This document shows positions 26,452 to 35,697 of a DNA stretch of 64,000 nucleotides, piece by piece (the first letter of the stretch is position 1; every line of letters starts with the position of its first letter). The DNA is from Sphingobium nicotianae (GTDB lineage: Bacteria; Pseudomonadota; Alphaproteobacteria; Sphingomonadales; Sphingomonadaceae), in assembly GCF_018603885.1 (NCBI RefSeq), contig NZ_JAHGAW010000005.1, forward strand, positions 272,116 through 336,115, in the 5' to 3' direction. The notes beneath the pieces were generated by a model. That model did no database searches. It was not told where the DNA came from and saw only the letters and a program-made list of their open reading frames with translations. The translations under genes were made by a program, and so were the position numbers.

Positions 26452-27090
26452 TTATTCCACGGCTTCGAGATCCACGAGGCGCAGATAGGGTTTGAGCGTC
26501 CTGAAGCCCTGCGGAAACAGGCGCGAGGCTTCCTCGTCTGAAAGCCTGGGGGAAATGACCACCGGATCGCCCTGTGCCCAGTTAACGGGCGTCGCAATCG
26601 CGCGCGTATCGGTCAATTGAAGGCTGTCGATCGCGCGGAGGATTTCCTGGAAATTGCGGCCGGTGCTGGGCGGGTAGGTGAGGATCAGGCGCACCTTTTT
26701 AGCGGGATCGATAACGAAGACCGAGCGTACGGTAACGTTCGGATCGCTTTCGGGATGAATCATGCCGTAGAGCTTCGAAACGGAGGCATCCGGATCAGCC
26801 AACATGGGAAAATCCACAGCTTTGCCCTGGGTCTCCGCAATATCCTCTTCCCAGATACAGTGGGCTTCGAGCGGATCGATCGAGAGCCCAATAGTTTTCA
26901 CATTACGCTTGTCCCATTCCGGGCGTAAGTGCGCGACTTCCCCCAGTTCGGTCGTGCATACCGGCGTGAAGTCCTTGGGGTGGCTGAAAAGGACGCCCCA
27001 ACTCGCTCCGAGCCATTCGTGAAACCGAATGGGTCCGTGGGTGCTGTCCTGCTCGAAGTCGGGGGCTATCTGCCCAAGCTGAATGGTCAT
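26452..27090 (-). CDS. 1-Cys peroxiredoxin (AhpC/TSA, Prx6-like)
   Basis: 212 residues from the ATG at 27090 (GGAGCC upstream). The peroxidatic Cys C45 lies in FTPVCTTELG with the preceding HPKDF. The Prx6-like C-terminal domain is present (PVNWAQGDPVVISPRLSDEEA). It reduces peroxides and peroxynitrite using an external thiol donor in the cytoplasm, which suits a NO-stress neighbourhood. It is transcribed alone, towards the rnk-like remnant. Confidence 0.95.
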   Translation of the reverse strand: MTIQLGQIAPDFEQDSTHGPIRFHEWLGASWGVLFSHPKDFTPVCTTELGEVAHLRPEWDKRNVKTIGLSIDPLEAHCIWEEDIAETQGKAVDFPMLADPDASVSKLYGMIHPESDPNVTVRSVFVIDPAKKVRLILTYPPSTGRNFQEILRAIDSLQLTDTRAIATPVNWAQGDPVVISPRLSDEEASRLFPQGFRTLKPYLRLVDLEAVE

Positions 27091-27187
27091 GGAGGCTCCT
27101 TGGCAATTTGGCGTCGCAATGTGATCGTCAATCAATCGACAAGCAAATGAATGATATTTCCACTTAAAGCGAATTTGTTTGATATTA

Positions 27188-27394
27188 TCATCGAGCGCGT
27201 GATGGAATGAACAGGGCAATCGTGATGAAAGCCACCACCAGAGCGCCAAAGAACACGGCATCTGCATCCGCTGCGCCGATAATCTCGAATTGCATCATGA
27301 ACCAAATGATGATCCGAATAATTATGAACGCAATGACCGCCGTCACCGCACGGTCGGGTCCGCTCTTACGATGATTGAGCCGATCTCGCCTCAC
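27188..27394 (-). CDS. Small membrane protein, unrecognised
   Basis: 68 residues from a GTG. A basic N-terminus (MRRDRLNHRKSGPDR) is followed by two hydrophobic segments (about 16-34 and 43-63). No family is recognised and the ribosome-binding site is weak. It lies 19 bases downstream of another small membrane-protein gene on the same strand, so the two may be one transcript. Confidence 0.45.
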   Translation of the reverse strand: MRRDRLNHRKSGPDRAVTAVIAFIIIRIIIWFMMQFEIIGAADADAVFFGALVVAFITIALFIPSRAR

Positions 27395-27413
27395 AGCGAA
27401 AGGCCGCCCGCAC

Positions 27414-27761
27414 TCACGGGGTTCGATGGTCTACATCGTCGGCATGCGACCCCCTGTTTGCTAGGATCTGGCCGAGGTCCTCCTGGAAGAGCTTCACGAT
27501 ATCGATCGGCTCCCGCCGAGGAGCCTTGTCGCGCGCCAACAGGTTCAGCGACCTCCATTCGAGAGCAATGGTCAAACAAGTTGTAAGGGGAACGAGAATG
27601 ATGGCCGCCCAAACCATAAGCCCCTGGCCGATCACGCCGGCTTCGTCGAGCGCATAGAGTCCCGCGCTCACGGCAACGATGGCAAGCGTAGCTGCAATCG
27701 CATGAACTCGCCGAACGATCGGCGATGGACGCGCCGGCCGAAATGGTTCGATCGGCTTCAT
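27414..27761 (-). CDS. Two-helix membrane protein, unrecognised
   Basis: 115 residues. A Pro/Arg-rich N-terminus is followed by two membrane segments (about 18-40 and 48-68) and a soluble C-terminal part (EPIDIVKLFQEDLGQILANRG). No known family is recognised. It is divergent to the LysR-type regulator at 27906 and may be its target. Confidence 0.55.
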   Translation of the reverse strand: MKPIEPFRPARPSPIVRRVHAIAATLAIVAVSAGLYALDEAGVIGQGLMVWAAIILVPLTTCLTIALEWRSLNLLARDKAPRREPIDIVKLFQEDLGQILANRGSHADDVDHRTP

Positions 27762-27905
27762 GCCGTTCGCACCGGACGTGTCACCTCAACGGGCGCGCAG
27801 TCTGATAGCCTATGTCGGACCATGATGGTCTCTCCTTGCCCGGCCATCTTTCCTGCTTTAGTATCCATCAAGCAAGCGAATATAATTGTACTTTGATATG
27901 CGAGA

Positions 27906-28763
27906 ATGTTCTGGATGGATATCGTCGTCGCGCGCACGTTCCTCGAAGTCGTGAAGACCGGCAGCTTCGTGGCCGCCGCTAACAATCTCAACCTGACCCA
28001 GACGGCAGTGAGCGCCCGGATCAAGGTGTTGGAGGAGCAACTCGACCGCCCGGTCTTTATCCGCAACAAGGCCGGCGCTCGGCTGACGCCGGAGGGGCAA
28101 CAGTTTCTTCGCTTTGCGACGACGCTCGTGCAGGTTTGGGACAGAGCCCGCCGGGCAATAGCCCTACCGCCAGGACGAGACACCGTCGTTACGGTAGGCG
28201 CAGAGCTCAGCCTGTGGAGTCCATTGCTACGTCATTGGCTGCTTTGGATGCGCCGCGAATGTCCAGACATTGCAGTCAGCACGCAAATCGACACATCCGA
28301 GCGACTGATGGCTCGGGTGCAGGATGGATCACTGGACGTGGCCATCCTCTATGCGGCACCGAGCAGGCCAGGCATGATCGCCGAACTGCTGTTCGAGGAA
28401 AAGCTCGTGTTCGTGCGTACAACACCTGCAAACCGTCCTCTCGCGCCTGAGGATCATGTGCAGGTCGACTGGGGCGAGGATTTTGCGGCCAGCTACCAGG
28501 CTGCCTTCCCGGACCAGCCCAACGCGGTGGTGTCGATTAGCTATGGGCCGCTCGCGCTCGACTATATCCTCGCAACCGGGGGATGCGGCTATTTTCGCAA
28601 GGGCTTTATCCGTTCCTATCTCGAAGAAGGTCGGCTGGCGGTTGTTCCGGATAGCCCGGAATTTTCCTACTCGGCCTATGTTGTCCATTCGACCCAGGCC
28701 GATCCGGGCGTGATGGACCGGATACGCATTGGCTTGCGTGCGGCGGCGGCAGTCTCGACATGA
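27906..28763 (+). CDS. LysR-family transcriptional regulator
   Basis: 285 residues; an alternative start lies at 27915. The N-terminal helix-turn-helix is clear (ARTFLEVVKTGSFVAAANNLNLTQTAVSARIKVLEEQL) and is followed by a type 2 periplasmic-binding-like effector domain (VTVGAELSLWSPLL, DVAILYAAPS). The effector is unknown. Divergent transcription from the small membrane-protein gene at 27761 leaves 144 bases for a shared control region. Confidence 0.93.
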   Translation: MFWMDIVVARTFLEVVKTGSFVAAANNLNLTQTAVSARIKVLEEQLDRPVFIRNKAGARLTPEGQQFLRFATTLVQVWDRARRAIALPPGRDTVVTVGAELSLWSPLLRHWLLWMRRECPDIAVSTQIDTSERLMARVQDGSLDVAILYAAPSRPGMIAELLFEEKLVFVRTTPANRPLAPEDHVQVDWGEDFAASYQAAFPDQPNAVVSISYGPLALDYILATGGCGYFRKGFIRSYLEEGRLAVVPDSPEFSYSAYVVHSTQADPGVMDRIRIGLRAAAAVST

Positions 28764-29061
28764 ATAATGAACCATCACTCATGTGCTGCGTCCTTGAAGC
28801 GGATGTGCCTATTTCGGGACTGCTCCCGTACAGAGCTGCTGGCGGCGCTCCACGGGCTTCTGGCAAGATGGAACCAATAAAGTTGCTGGAACCGAGAGGA
28901 AACATGATCTTTTTTGGATGGTCTCCGGATGCTATCCGGGCGTTAGGAAAGACGATCCCGATTTTTGCATGAAGACACGGTGATCGGTGCGCTGATCGCT
29001 GTCACGGCGTTGCGTGCCTGCGCCGTGACGCATGGATGATCGTTCGTCTCCCCGGAGAAAT
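28764..29061. other. Intergenic region before the oxidase gene
   Basis: About 300 bases with no convincing gene. An inverted sequence near 28998-29031 (GTCACGGCG...CGCCGTGAC) forms a hairpin with 9-bp arms and a short loop, 30-60 bases upstream of the oxidase start. It could be a terminator for the LysR gene or a leader structure. Confidence 0.5.
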
Positions 29062-30729
29062 ATGGAGATGACGATGGCCGAAGAGGTAGTGGCGGCAAAC
29101 CCATTCCAGAGCGCGCGCGCAGAGCGGGACCACGATCACAAACCGTCATTCTTCATACGTTGGTTCATGTCGACCAATCATAAGGATATCGGTACACTCT
29201 ATCTCATCTTTGCGATCTGCGCCGGCATTATCGGAGCTGCGATCTCAGGCATGATGCGGCTCGAGCTGGCCGAGCCCGGCATCCAGTATCTGCCCATGTG
29301 GGCCGGTACGGACAACATGGCTCAGGCGCTTCATCTCTGGAACGTGCTGGTGACTGCGCACGGCCTCATCATGATCTTTTTCGCCATCATGCCGGCGATG
29401 GTGGGCGGATTCGGCAACTGGTTCGTGCCGATCATGATCGGCGCGCCGGACATGGCGTTCCCACGCATGAACAATATCAGCTTCTGGCTGTTGGTACCGT
29501 CATTTGTCCTGTTTGTCGGCTCCGCATTCGTGCCGGGAGGCTCGGGTGACGGCGCCGGGACCGGGTGGACGCTCTATGCTCCGCTTTCGACTACCGGTTC
29601 GCCCGGTCCAGCTGTCGACATGGTAATCTTGTCGATACATCTCGCCGGCGTCTCGTCCATCCTGGGCGCGATCAACTTGATTACCACGATCTTGAACATG
29701 CGCGCGCCAGGCATGACGCTGCACAAGATGCCGTTGTTCTGCTGGTCGGTCTTGGTCACCGCCTTCATGCTGCTGTTCGCCCTTCCGGTGCTCGCGGCGG
29801 CCATCACCATGCTGCTTACCGATCGCAACTTCCATACCACGTTCTTCGATCCCACCGGCGGCGGCGATCCCGAGCTCTATCAGCATCTGTTTTGGTTCTT
29901 CGGTCACCCGGAGGTTTACATCATGATCCTGCCTGGCTTTGGCATCATCAGCCAAGTGATCTCGACCTTTAGCCGTAAACCAATCTTCGGTTATCTAGGC
30001 ATGGCCTATGCTATGGTCGCGATCGCGATTATCGGATTTCTTGTCTGGGCTCACCACATGTTCACGGTCGGCCTATCGCTCAACGTGAAGCTATACTTCT
30101 CCGCGGCCTCGATGGTGATCGCAGTGCCGACAGGGATAAAGATATTTTCCTGGATCGCGACCATGTGGGGCGGGTCTATGACCTTCCGCACACCAATGCT
30201 CTGGGCGCTCGGTTTCATCTTCATGTTCACGATTGGCGGTGTGACCGGCGTCGTGCTGGCCAATGGCGGCATCGACGACGAGCTTCAGGACACCTATTAT
30301 GTGATCGCGCACTTCCACTATGTGCTCAGTCTCGGCGCGGTCTTCTCGCTATTCGCCGGCTTTTATTACTGGTTCCCGAAAATGACCGGCCGCATGTATT
30401 CTGAGTTGCTCGGCAAGCTGCATTTTTGGACCTTCTTCATCGGGGTCAACATCCTGTTCTTCCCAATGCATTTCCTCGGAGTCAGCGGCATGCAACGTCG
30501 CGTCCCGGACTATCCCGACGCCTACTACACCTGGAATCACGTTGCTTCGCTCGGCTACGCGGTTGCGGCGTTCGGTATGGTCTTCTTCTTCGCGAACGTC
30601 ATCTGGTCGCTGTTTCGCGGGCCGGTGGCCGGCGACAACCCCTGGGGGGAAGGTGCGAACACGCTGGAGTGGACCTTGTCGAGTCCCCCACCTTATCACC
30701 AGTTCGAGACGTTGCCCGTGATCGTTTGA
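29062..30729 (+). CDS. ctaD: aa3-type cytochrome c oxidase subunit I (orphan)
   Basis: 555 residues from 29062 (CGGAG upstream; in-frame ATGs also at 29068 and 29074). Twelve membrane helices are present. Haem and copper ligands are visible: [27 protein letters not shown] with the His-Tyr pair, WAHHMFTVG and IAHFHYVLS. This is a type A1 haem-copper oxidase subunit, the catalytic core that reduces O2 to water. No subunit II or III gene is adjacent, so it must borrow partners or act in a non-standard complex. Confidence 0.95.
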   Translation: MEMTMAEEVVAANPFQSARAERDHDHKPSFFIRWFMSTNHKDIGTLYLIFAICAGIIGAAISGMMRLELAEPGIQYLPMWAGTDNMAQALHLWNVLVTAHGLIMIFFAIMPAMVGGFGNWFVPIMIGAPDMAFPRMNNISFWLLVPSFVLFVGSAFVPGGSGDGAGTGWTLYAPLSTTGSPGPAVDMVILSIHLAGVSSILGAINLITTILNMRAPGMTLHKMPLFCWSVLVTAFMLLFALPVLAAAITMLLTDRNFHTTFFDPTGGGDPELYQHLFWFFGHPEVYIMILPGFGIISQVISTFSRKPIFGYLGMAYAMVAIAIIGFLVWAHHMFTVGLSLNVKLYFSAASMVIAVPTGIKIFSWIATMWGGSMTFRTPMLWALGFIFMFTIGGVTGVVLANGGIDDELQDTYYVIAHFHYVLSLGAVFSLFAGFYYWFPKMTGRMYSELLGKLHFWTFFIGVNILFFPMHFLGVSGMQRRVPDYPDAYYTWNHVASLGYAVAAFGMVFFFANVIWSLFRGPVAGDNPWGEGANTLEWTLSSPPPYHQFETLPVIV

Positions 30730-30898
30730 TCGACAAAATAATGTTCGAACGCCGGGATGAGAACATTGTGACGAGTGCCTGAGATTCGCTGGAGCGTGGA
30801 GGCCCGTGAACTCCACCGCCTGCCCGGTGCGGCCCGGCGTCACGGTTCGATGCCCCGTTTGTGCATACAACATGTCCAAACTTTGCTATCGTCGTGGG

Positions 30899-31909
30899 AT
30901 GCATCAAATCCAAGCTTTTTTCACCAGCCGGGCTGACGCTGAGATCGCGATTGATTTCGGAACAGCCAATACCCGTATATTCCTGCGAGGCTCCGGGGTC
31001 GTCTTCGAGGAACCGTCATTATGTTGCTTCCGCGACGAGACCGGCCGACCCGATCTCGTGGCCGCTGGCAGTGAGGTCACTCGCATGGTGGACCGCACGT
31101 CGGGTTCGCTTCATATCGTGCGGCCACTGGTGCGCGGCGTTCTGAACGATATCGACGCGGGCCGTGAGTTGCTCCGTCATGCGCTTCGGACTGGTATTGG
31201 CCGGCGGCACCTGCGTTCACCGCGCGCGATACTGGGCGTACCGGCAGATGCCACCGATGCCGAGCAAAAAGCGCTTATCACGACGGCGCAGGATGCTGGA
31301 GTTCGGGTGGTTCAACTTGTACCTGAGCCCCTGGCGGCCGCGTTCGGTGCTGACGTGCCGATGGACGGGGCAGAAGGCTCGATGCTGATCGAATGCGGAG
31401 CCGGCACGACCGAGGTCGTGGTCTTATCGCTCGGTGCTCTTTGTCTGAAACGTTCGGTGCGCGCGGGTGGGCAAGCGTTGAATCAAGCCATTGCGGACCA
31501 TGTTCATTCCAAACACAAATTCCGGATCGGAGCAGAGACCGCTGAACGGGTGAAGCTCGAGGTCGCCGAATGGATGGCGGATGATCATTCCCACCCAAAA
31601 GATCTCCAATTGAAGGGGTACAGTCTTCTTTCAGGCGGCCCCGGCGCGCTTGCCGTGAGCGCCCAGGAGATCATTGGTGTCGTTGACCGGCATGCCGCCA
31701 CGATCGTCGATGTTGTTCGCGCTGTCCTGAATGAAACACCACCGGAATTGTCGCGAGATATTCACGATCGTGGAATTCTACTCACTGGGGGTAGCGCATC
31801 GATATCCATCCTGCAGCACGCCATTGCTCGGGCGACTGGTCTTACGACGCGCGTGGCACAGGATCCGCTGCGTTGCGTTACTCGAGGGCTGGGCCGAATG
31901 GTCTCCTGA
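30899..31909 (+). CDS. MreB-like actin homologue (divergent paralogue)
   Basis: 336 residues from the ATG at 30899; an in-frame ATG at 30872 is possible. The actin-fold motifs of MreB are recognisable: AIDFGTANTRIFLRG (phosphate 1), VPEPLAAAFGAD (connect) and LTGGSASI (adenosine). The phosphate 2 motif reads IECGAGTTEVVVLSLG instead of the usual DIGGGTTE, altering the catalytic Asp region. This suggests a specialised accessory actin homologue, not the housekeeping cell-shape gene. It follows the orphan oxidase gene on the same strand. Confidence 0.85.
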   Translation: MHQIQAFFTSRADAEIAIDFGTANTRIFLRGSGVVFEEPSLCCFRDETGRPDLVAAGSEVTRMVDRTSGSLHIVRPLVRGVLNDIDAGRELLRHALRTGIGRRHLRSPRAILGVPADATDAEQKALITTAQDAGVRVVQLVPEPLAAAFGADVPMDGAEGSMLIECGAGTTEVVVLSLGALCLKRSVRAGGQALNQAIADHVHSKHKFRIGAETAERVKLEVAEWMADDHSHPKDLQLKGYSLLSGGPGALAVSAQEIIGVVDRHAATIVDVVRAVLNETPPELSRDIHDRGILLTGGSASISILQHAIARATGLTTRVAQDPLRCVTRGLGRMVS

Positions 31910-32405
31910 AGGTTCCGACGGTTATAGGATTGCGACGCGAGGTTAACGCGCGATCTGACCTAATTCCATTGAGCCGAGCAATCATGATGGCACGCTCGCA
32001 GCGGCAAAGGCGGATTCCTTACTGTCGGCTTGACATCATCCTGAATGCAAGAACTCGAGTGCCTCGATGGTTGCATCGGGTAAAAGCGGGTAAAGTCTGT
32101 GGTGGGTTCAATCGTTTGCGCGCCTTGGGGATAGATCCATCCTACCTTCGCAACGACACCGTTACGTTGCTATTTCGCGGACGATCTGCTTGCCTTCGAC
32201 AACAGATTGCGGGATTTTTTCTTTTCAGTTGGCGACATCGTCAACCGAGAACGAGGGTCCTCGGCATCAATTCAGGCGCGTATCGTTGTTACCTCGCAAG
32301 ATGATTGAAGAAAAAGGTCGCGGCTGCTGGGTTTTTCCTGAATGCACCGACGCATCACGTCGATGGGCCTACTTCGATTCCCGCAGAATTGGGCTTTCGT
32401 TCAGC
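31910..32405. other. Intergenic region without a recognisable gene
   Basis: About 495 bases between the mreB-like gene and the end of nsrR. Open frames of up to 143 codons on the plus strand show no family resemblance or ribosome-binding site. It may be decayed sequence. Confidence 0.5.
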
Positions 32406-32849
32406 TTAACGCATCCCGACGCTCAACGGAGATTGACCGTCGAGGAGGCGTCGCATTGTTGCCCGGTCTGCGAGTAAACTGGCGATGGTGTAGGAGTCGA
32501 ACACGGCCAACATGGCATTCATGCCCTCGGCAAGAACGCCCGTGAGGCCGCACGCCGGCGACAAGAGACAACCTGAACAATCTGCCAGGTCAAAACCCTC
32601 TTCGGTTCTGCGAACGACCTCGCCGACGGTAATCTTGTCGGTGGGTCTCGCCAGTCGCATGCCGCCAGACCGACCTCGTATCGTTTCGACGAAACCGTCC
32701 CGAGCAAGGGCGTTGACGACCTTCATGAGGTGGTTATGCGAGATCTTGTAGGTGTGGGAGATCTCCCCGATCGAACAGAGCCGGTCCTCATGTAGAGCGA
32801 GATGAATCAGGACCCTGAGCGAGTAGTCGGTATATCGGGTCAGGCGCAT
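32406..32849 (-). CDS. nsrR: NO-sensing Rrf2-family repressor NsrR
   Basis: 147 residues. The N-terminus MRLTRYTDYSLRVLIHLAL and the winged helix SHNHLMKVVNALARDGFVETIRGRSGGMRLA match NsrR. Three Fe-S ligand cysteines are present at C91, C94 and C100, with the context CSGCLLSPACGL, and VFDSYTIASLL follows as in NsrR. Nitrosylation of its cluster releases DNA. It is the likely regulator of the palindromes found upstream of the haemoglobin and aldehyde dehydrogenase genes. Iron-responsive Rrf2 relatives are a less likely alternative. Confidence 0.9.
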   Translation of the reverse strand: MRLTRYTDYSLRVLIHLALHEDRLCSIGEISHTYKISHNHLMKVVNALARDGFVETIRGRSGGMRLARPTDKITVGEVVRRTEEGFDLADCSGCLLSPACGLTGVLAEGMNAMLAVFDSYTIASLLADRATMRRLLDGQSPLSVGMR

Positions 32850-32879
32850 TGTGCTCTCATATCATATTTCTCATCAATG

Positions 32880-32889
32880 ATACATGTAT
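32880..32889. promoter_or_regulatory. Perfect 10-bp palindrome upstream of nsrR
   Basis: ATACATGTAT lies 31 bases upstream of the nsrR start in an AT-rich stretch (32860-32892) that probably contains the promoter. The half-site spacing differs from the two clear NsrR-type sites, so autoregulation is only a possibility. Confidence 0.35.
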
Positions 32890-33018
32890 TACGTAGGCTC
32901 CTACAAGACGTTCGGGCGGTCTGATCGATTCTGCAAGTGCGCTTCCGGCGTGAAATGAAAGCTCCGACTCTGCCGTCCGTCTCCAAAGACGATGGCACAG
33001 AAGGGATAGGAGGTCGCA

Positions 33019-33177
33019 GTGATCATCCGCCATACCCCTGACCTTAGGAAAGGCGACGTCACGGAATATCGGCTCTATCTTCACCGCTGCGACTTCATGC
33101 TCGGGGCCGCCGCGATCGGGGGAAGCGCATTGCTGGGTGCATCGGCTGGTGAAGGCCGATCACCACCCGCCTCTTAA
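33019..33177 (+). pseudogene. msrP: msrP remnant (N-terminal signal region)
   Basis: 52 codons from the GTG at 33019 after a strong GGAGG. The peptide IIRHTPDLRKGDVTEYRLYLHRCDF followed by a hydrophobic Ala/Gly stretch matches the N-terminus and Tat-like signal of the periplasmic methionine sulfoxide reductase catalytic subunit MsrP (YedY). In MsrP the signal normally reads RR; here it reads RC. A stop follows at 33175 and the molybdopterin domain is absent, so the gene is truncated. Confidence 0.6.
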
Positions 33178-33312
33178 CTACGGATGTCTCGTGATTTTGC
33201 TGCTGACGTACAGGTTGCTGCGTAGCCGGTGGCGAACCAAGCGCGCGTCAAGCGTACTGGGCGCGTGGCGATAGGCACCCCGCGTTCGAGTTCATTGTCT
33301 TCCTGTAGCATG

Positions 33313-33462
33313 TCAGAGTGGCGTGTCGTCATCCGTCAAGACCCGCTCAGCGGCACCGAGGACATCTTCATACTGACCGCTTCGAAGCGCCCAGAAGAAC
33401 AGCGCGAGCCCGACAATACCAAGGCCGAGAGAGATCGGAATCAGATACCAGAGAACAGTCAT
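33313..33462 (-). CDS. ccoS: cbb3 oxidase maturation protein CcoS
   Basis: 49 residues. MTVLWYLIPISLGLGIVGLA gives one membrane helix, then FFWALRSGQYEDVLGAAERV, the conserved W-A-x-x-x-G-Q-Y-x-D pattern of CcoS/FixS. Its ATG overlaps the ccoI stop (ATGA at 33459-33462). It is needed for assembly of active cbb3 oxidase, probably haem and copper insertion in CcoN. Confidence 0.9.
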   Translation of the reverse strand: MTVLWYLIPISLGLGIVGLALFFWALRSGQYEDVLGAAERVLTDDDTPL

Positions 33463-35693
33463 GTGATGCCCGCTCCGGCACGCTGCGTTGTCCCCAATTC
33501 TGCGCTTTCGCGTCTGACCAGGCGCGCCGCCTTTGCCGGACGAAGGCGCAATGCATTCGCGACCACGAGGATGGACGATCCGGACATGGCCAAAGCCGCG
33601 ATTAATGGGGTCACCAGGCCGGCAATAGCGATCGGCAAGGCAATCGCGTTGTAGATCGCGGCAAACGCGAAATTCTGGCGGATCAGTCTATCCGCGGAGC
33701 GCGCAACGCGGATCGCGTAAGGCACTGAATCAAGGTTAGAGTTCAAAAACACGAAGTCGGCCGCCTGGCGGCCGACGTCCGCCGCGCTGCCCGGCGCCAT
33801 GGAGACATGTGCTGCAACCAGCGCGGGGGCATCGTTGAGACCATCGCCGACCATGAGCACCTTCGACCCAGTGCCGGCGAGTTCCGCAAGATGCGCCGTC
33901 TTTTCTCCGGGGAGGAGTTGGGCCTGCCATTTGTCTATTCCCAAATCGGCTGCCACGCGCGCGACGGCGTCTGTTGCATCCCCGGACATGATCTCAAGGG
34001 TGAAGCCATCCGAGCGCAGATTTGCGACCGTCTCCCTGGCTCCTTTCCGTAGTTCGTCCTCAAAGGCGAAGGCCTGCACGAGGCGCCCATTACATGCCAG
34101 CACGGTGCAGGCAGCCTTGCCGGCGTCAAAGTTTTTGAGCGCCCATTCATTTCGACCCAGTCGCCAAACGCTGTCTTCGATCCGGGCTTCCATGCCTTGC
34201 CCGGCCTTTTCGACGATGCTGTCGAAGGCAATGTCGGCCTGCTCACTGGCCTGCGCCAGCGCTCGTGCATAGGGGTGACGGGAATTCGCGGCGAGCCTGG
34301 CGGCAATCGATAGATGAGCCCCATCCATCGCGGCATCGTGCCGTAAGCTGGGACGGCCGGATGTCAGAGTGCCGGTCTTGTCGAATATGATCCTGTCGAT
34401 CTCCGTGAGACGTTCCATTGCCGAGCCGTCCTTGACCATGATGCCATGCTCGTAGAGCCGTCGTGCCGCGACGACTTGAACCATGGGCACGGCGAGGCCC
34501 AAGGCGCAAGGGCATGTGATGATCAGGACGGCGACAGCGATCGTAAGCGCGCGGTGAAGGTCGCCGGTGGCGAGCATCCATCCAACAAAGCTCACGAATG
34601 CCGCGCTGTGGACGACGGGAGCATAAAGGCCCGCGGCGCGATCCGCGAGGCGCCTGTAGCGTGAGCGACCGCCCTCGGCCACCTCCATCAGCCGGATCAT
34701 CTCTGCAAGGAAGCTGTCCTTCGCCGCAGCCGCGGCCGTGAGGGTGAGAGGCCCGGTCAGGTTAAGGGTCCCTTGCCGGAGCGCGCGGCCGGGAATCGCC
34801 TGTTCGGGTGCGCTTTCACCGGTCGCCAACGAAACATCGACATCGGAGCAGCCTGTCTCGACGGTTGCATCGACCGGCACCCGTTCACCTGCCATGATCA
34901 GGATGGTCATGCCCGGAATGATCTCTTCCGTCGGGACATAACTTCTCGTCCCGTCGGCGTTGATGATCGTCGCGCCATATGTGGCGAGACGGCCGAGCCC
35001 CTTCACGGCCGTTCGCGCCCTCTCACGCATCAGATGGTCGAGCGTTCGCCCTATGAGCAGGAAGAAGAGCAATGAGATGGACGCGTCGAAATAGGCGTAG
35101 GGTTCGTGATGCGCCGCATCGTAAAGGCTCATCGCGAAGGCGAGCAGCACGCCGATGGATATCGGCACGTCCATGTTGGTCTGTCCATGCCTCAACGCTT
35201 GCCAGGCCGACTGGAAGAAGATTCGTCCCGAATAGGCCAGCGCAGGTAGGGCGATGGCGGCCGACAGCCAATGGAACAGATCACGCGTTTCGCCGGCTGC
35301 TCCGGACCAGACCGAAACCGAAAGCCCCATGATGTTCATCGCGGCAAATCCGGCGACTGCCAGCGCCCGGATCAGACGGCTGAATTGCAGATCCCTGCCG
35401 TCCTCCCGCGTTTCAAAGAGATGGGCCTCGTAGCCGAGCTGTTCGAGAGTGGCTCCAAGCGGAGGCGGGCCGTCGCTTTCGCGCCAGGTTATCGCCAGAC
35501 GTTTGGTCGAAAGATTGAGGCGCGCTCGCTGCACGCCGGGCAGTCGTTCGACAGCGTCTTCGATTTTTCGGATACAGCCGCCGCAATGTACATCGGGCAC
35601 GGACAGGTCGGTCTGGCGAATTCCAGCGTCAACGACGCGGCTGGCGAGCAGTACTTCTTCGGATGAAACCCTCAATGCAGCTTCGCCAGTCAC
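33459..35693 (-). CDS. ccoI: Copper-translocating P-type ATPase CcoI/FixI
   Basis: 744 residues from a GTG. An N-terminal heavy-metal domain with HCGGC is followed by eight membrane helices. Motifs: TGES (actuator), CPC in helix 6 (ITCPCALGLAVP), DKTGTLTSG (phosphorylation) and GDGLNDAPAL (hinge). It exports or delivers Cu(I) for the CuB site of the cbb3 oxidase encoded upstream. It is followed by ccoS. The ccoG and ccoH genes that normally precede ccoI are absent; a DUF2189 gene stands in their place. Confidence 0.95.
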   Translation of the reverse strand: MTGEAALRVSSEEVLLASRVVDAGIRQTDLSVPDVHCGGCIRKIEDAVERLPGVQRARLNLSTKRLAITWRESDGPPPLGATLEQLGYEAHLFETREDGRDLQFSRLIRALAVAGFAAMNIMGLSVSVWSGAAGETRDLFHWLSAAIALPALAYSGRIFFQSAWQALRHGQTNMDVPISIGVLLAFAMSLYDAAHHEPYAYFDASISLLFFLLIGRTLDHLMRERARTAVKGLGRLATYGATIINADGTRSYVPTEEIIPGMTILIMAGERVPVDATVETGCSDVDVSLATGESAPEQAIPGRALRQGTLNLTGPLTLTAAAAAKDSFLAEMIRLMEVAEGGRSRYRRLADRAAGLYAPVVHSAAFVSFVGWMLATGDLHRALTIAVAVLIITCPCALGLAVPMVQVVAARRLYEHGIMVKDGSAMERLTEIDRIIFDKTGTLTSGRPSLRHDAAMDGAHLSIAARLAANSRHPYARALAQASEQADIAFDSIVEKAGQGMEARIEDSVWRLGRNEWALKNFDAGKAACTVLACNGRLVQAFAFEDELRKGARETVANLRSDGFTLEIMSGDATDAVARVAADLGIDKWQAQLLPGEKTAHLAELAGTGSKVLMVGDGLNDAPALVAAHVSMAPGSAADVGRQAADFVFLNSNLDSVPYAIRVARSADRLIRQNFAFAAIYNAIALPIAIAGLVTPLIAALAMSGSSILVVANALRLRPAKAARLVRRESAELGTTQRAGAGIT

Positions 35694-35697
35694 GGCA

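Noticed and set aside
27180..27190. Palindrome TGATATTATCA as an FNR site
   Set aside because: Spacing does not fit the TTGAT-N4-ATCAA pattern, and it lies at the 3' end of a gene rather than in a promoter.
31873..32304. 143-codon plus-strand frame after the mreB-like gene
   Set aside because: No ribosome-binding site, overlap with the mreB-like end, and random-looking composition.
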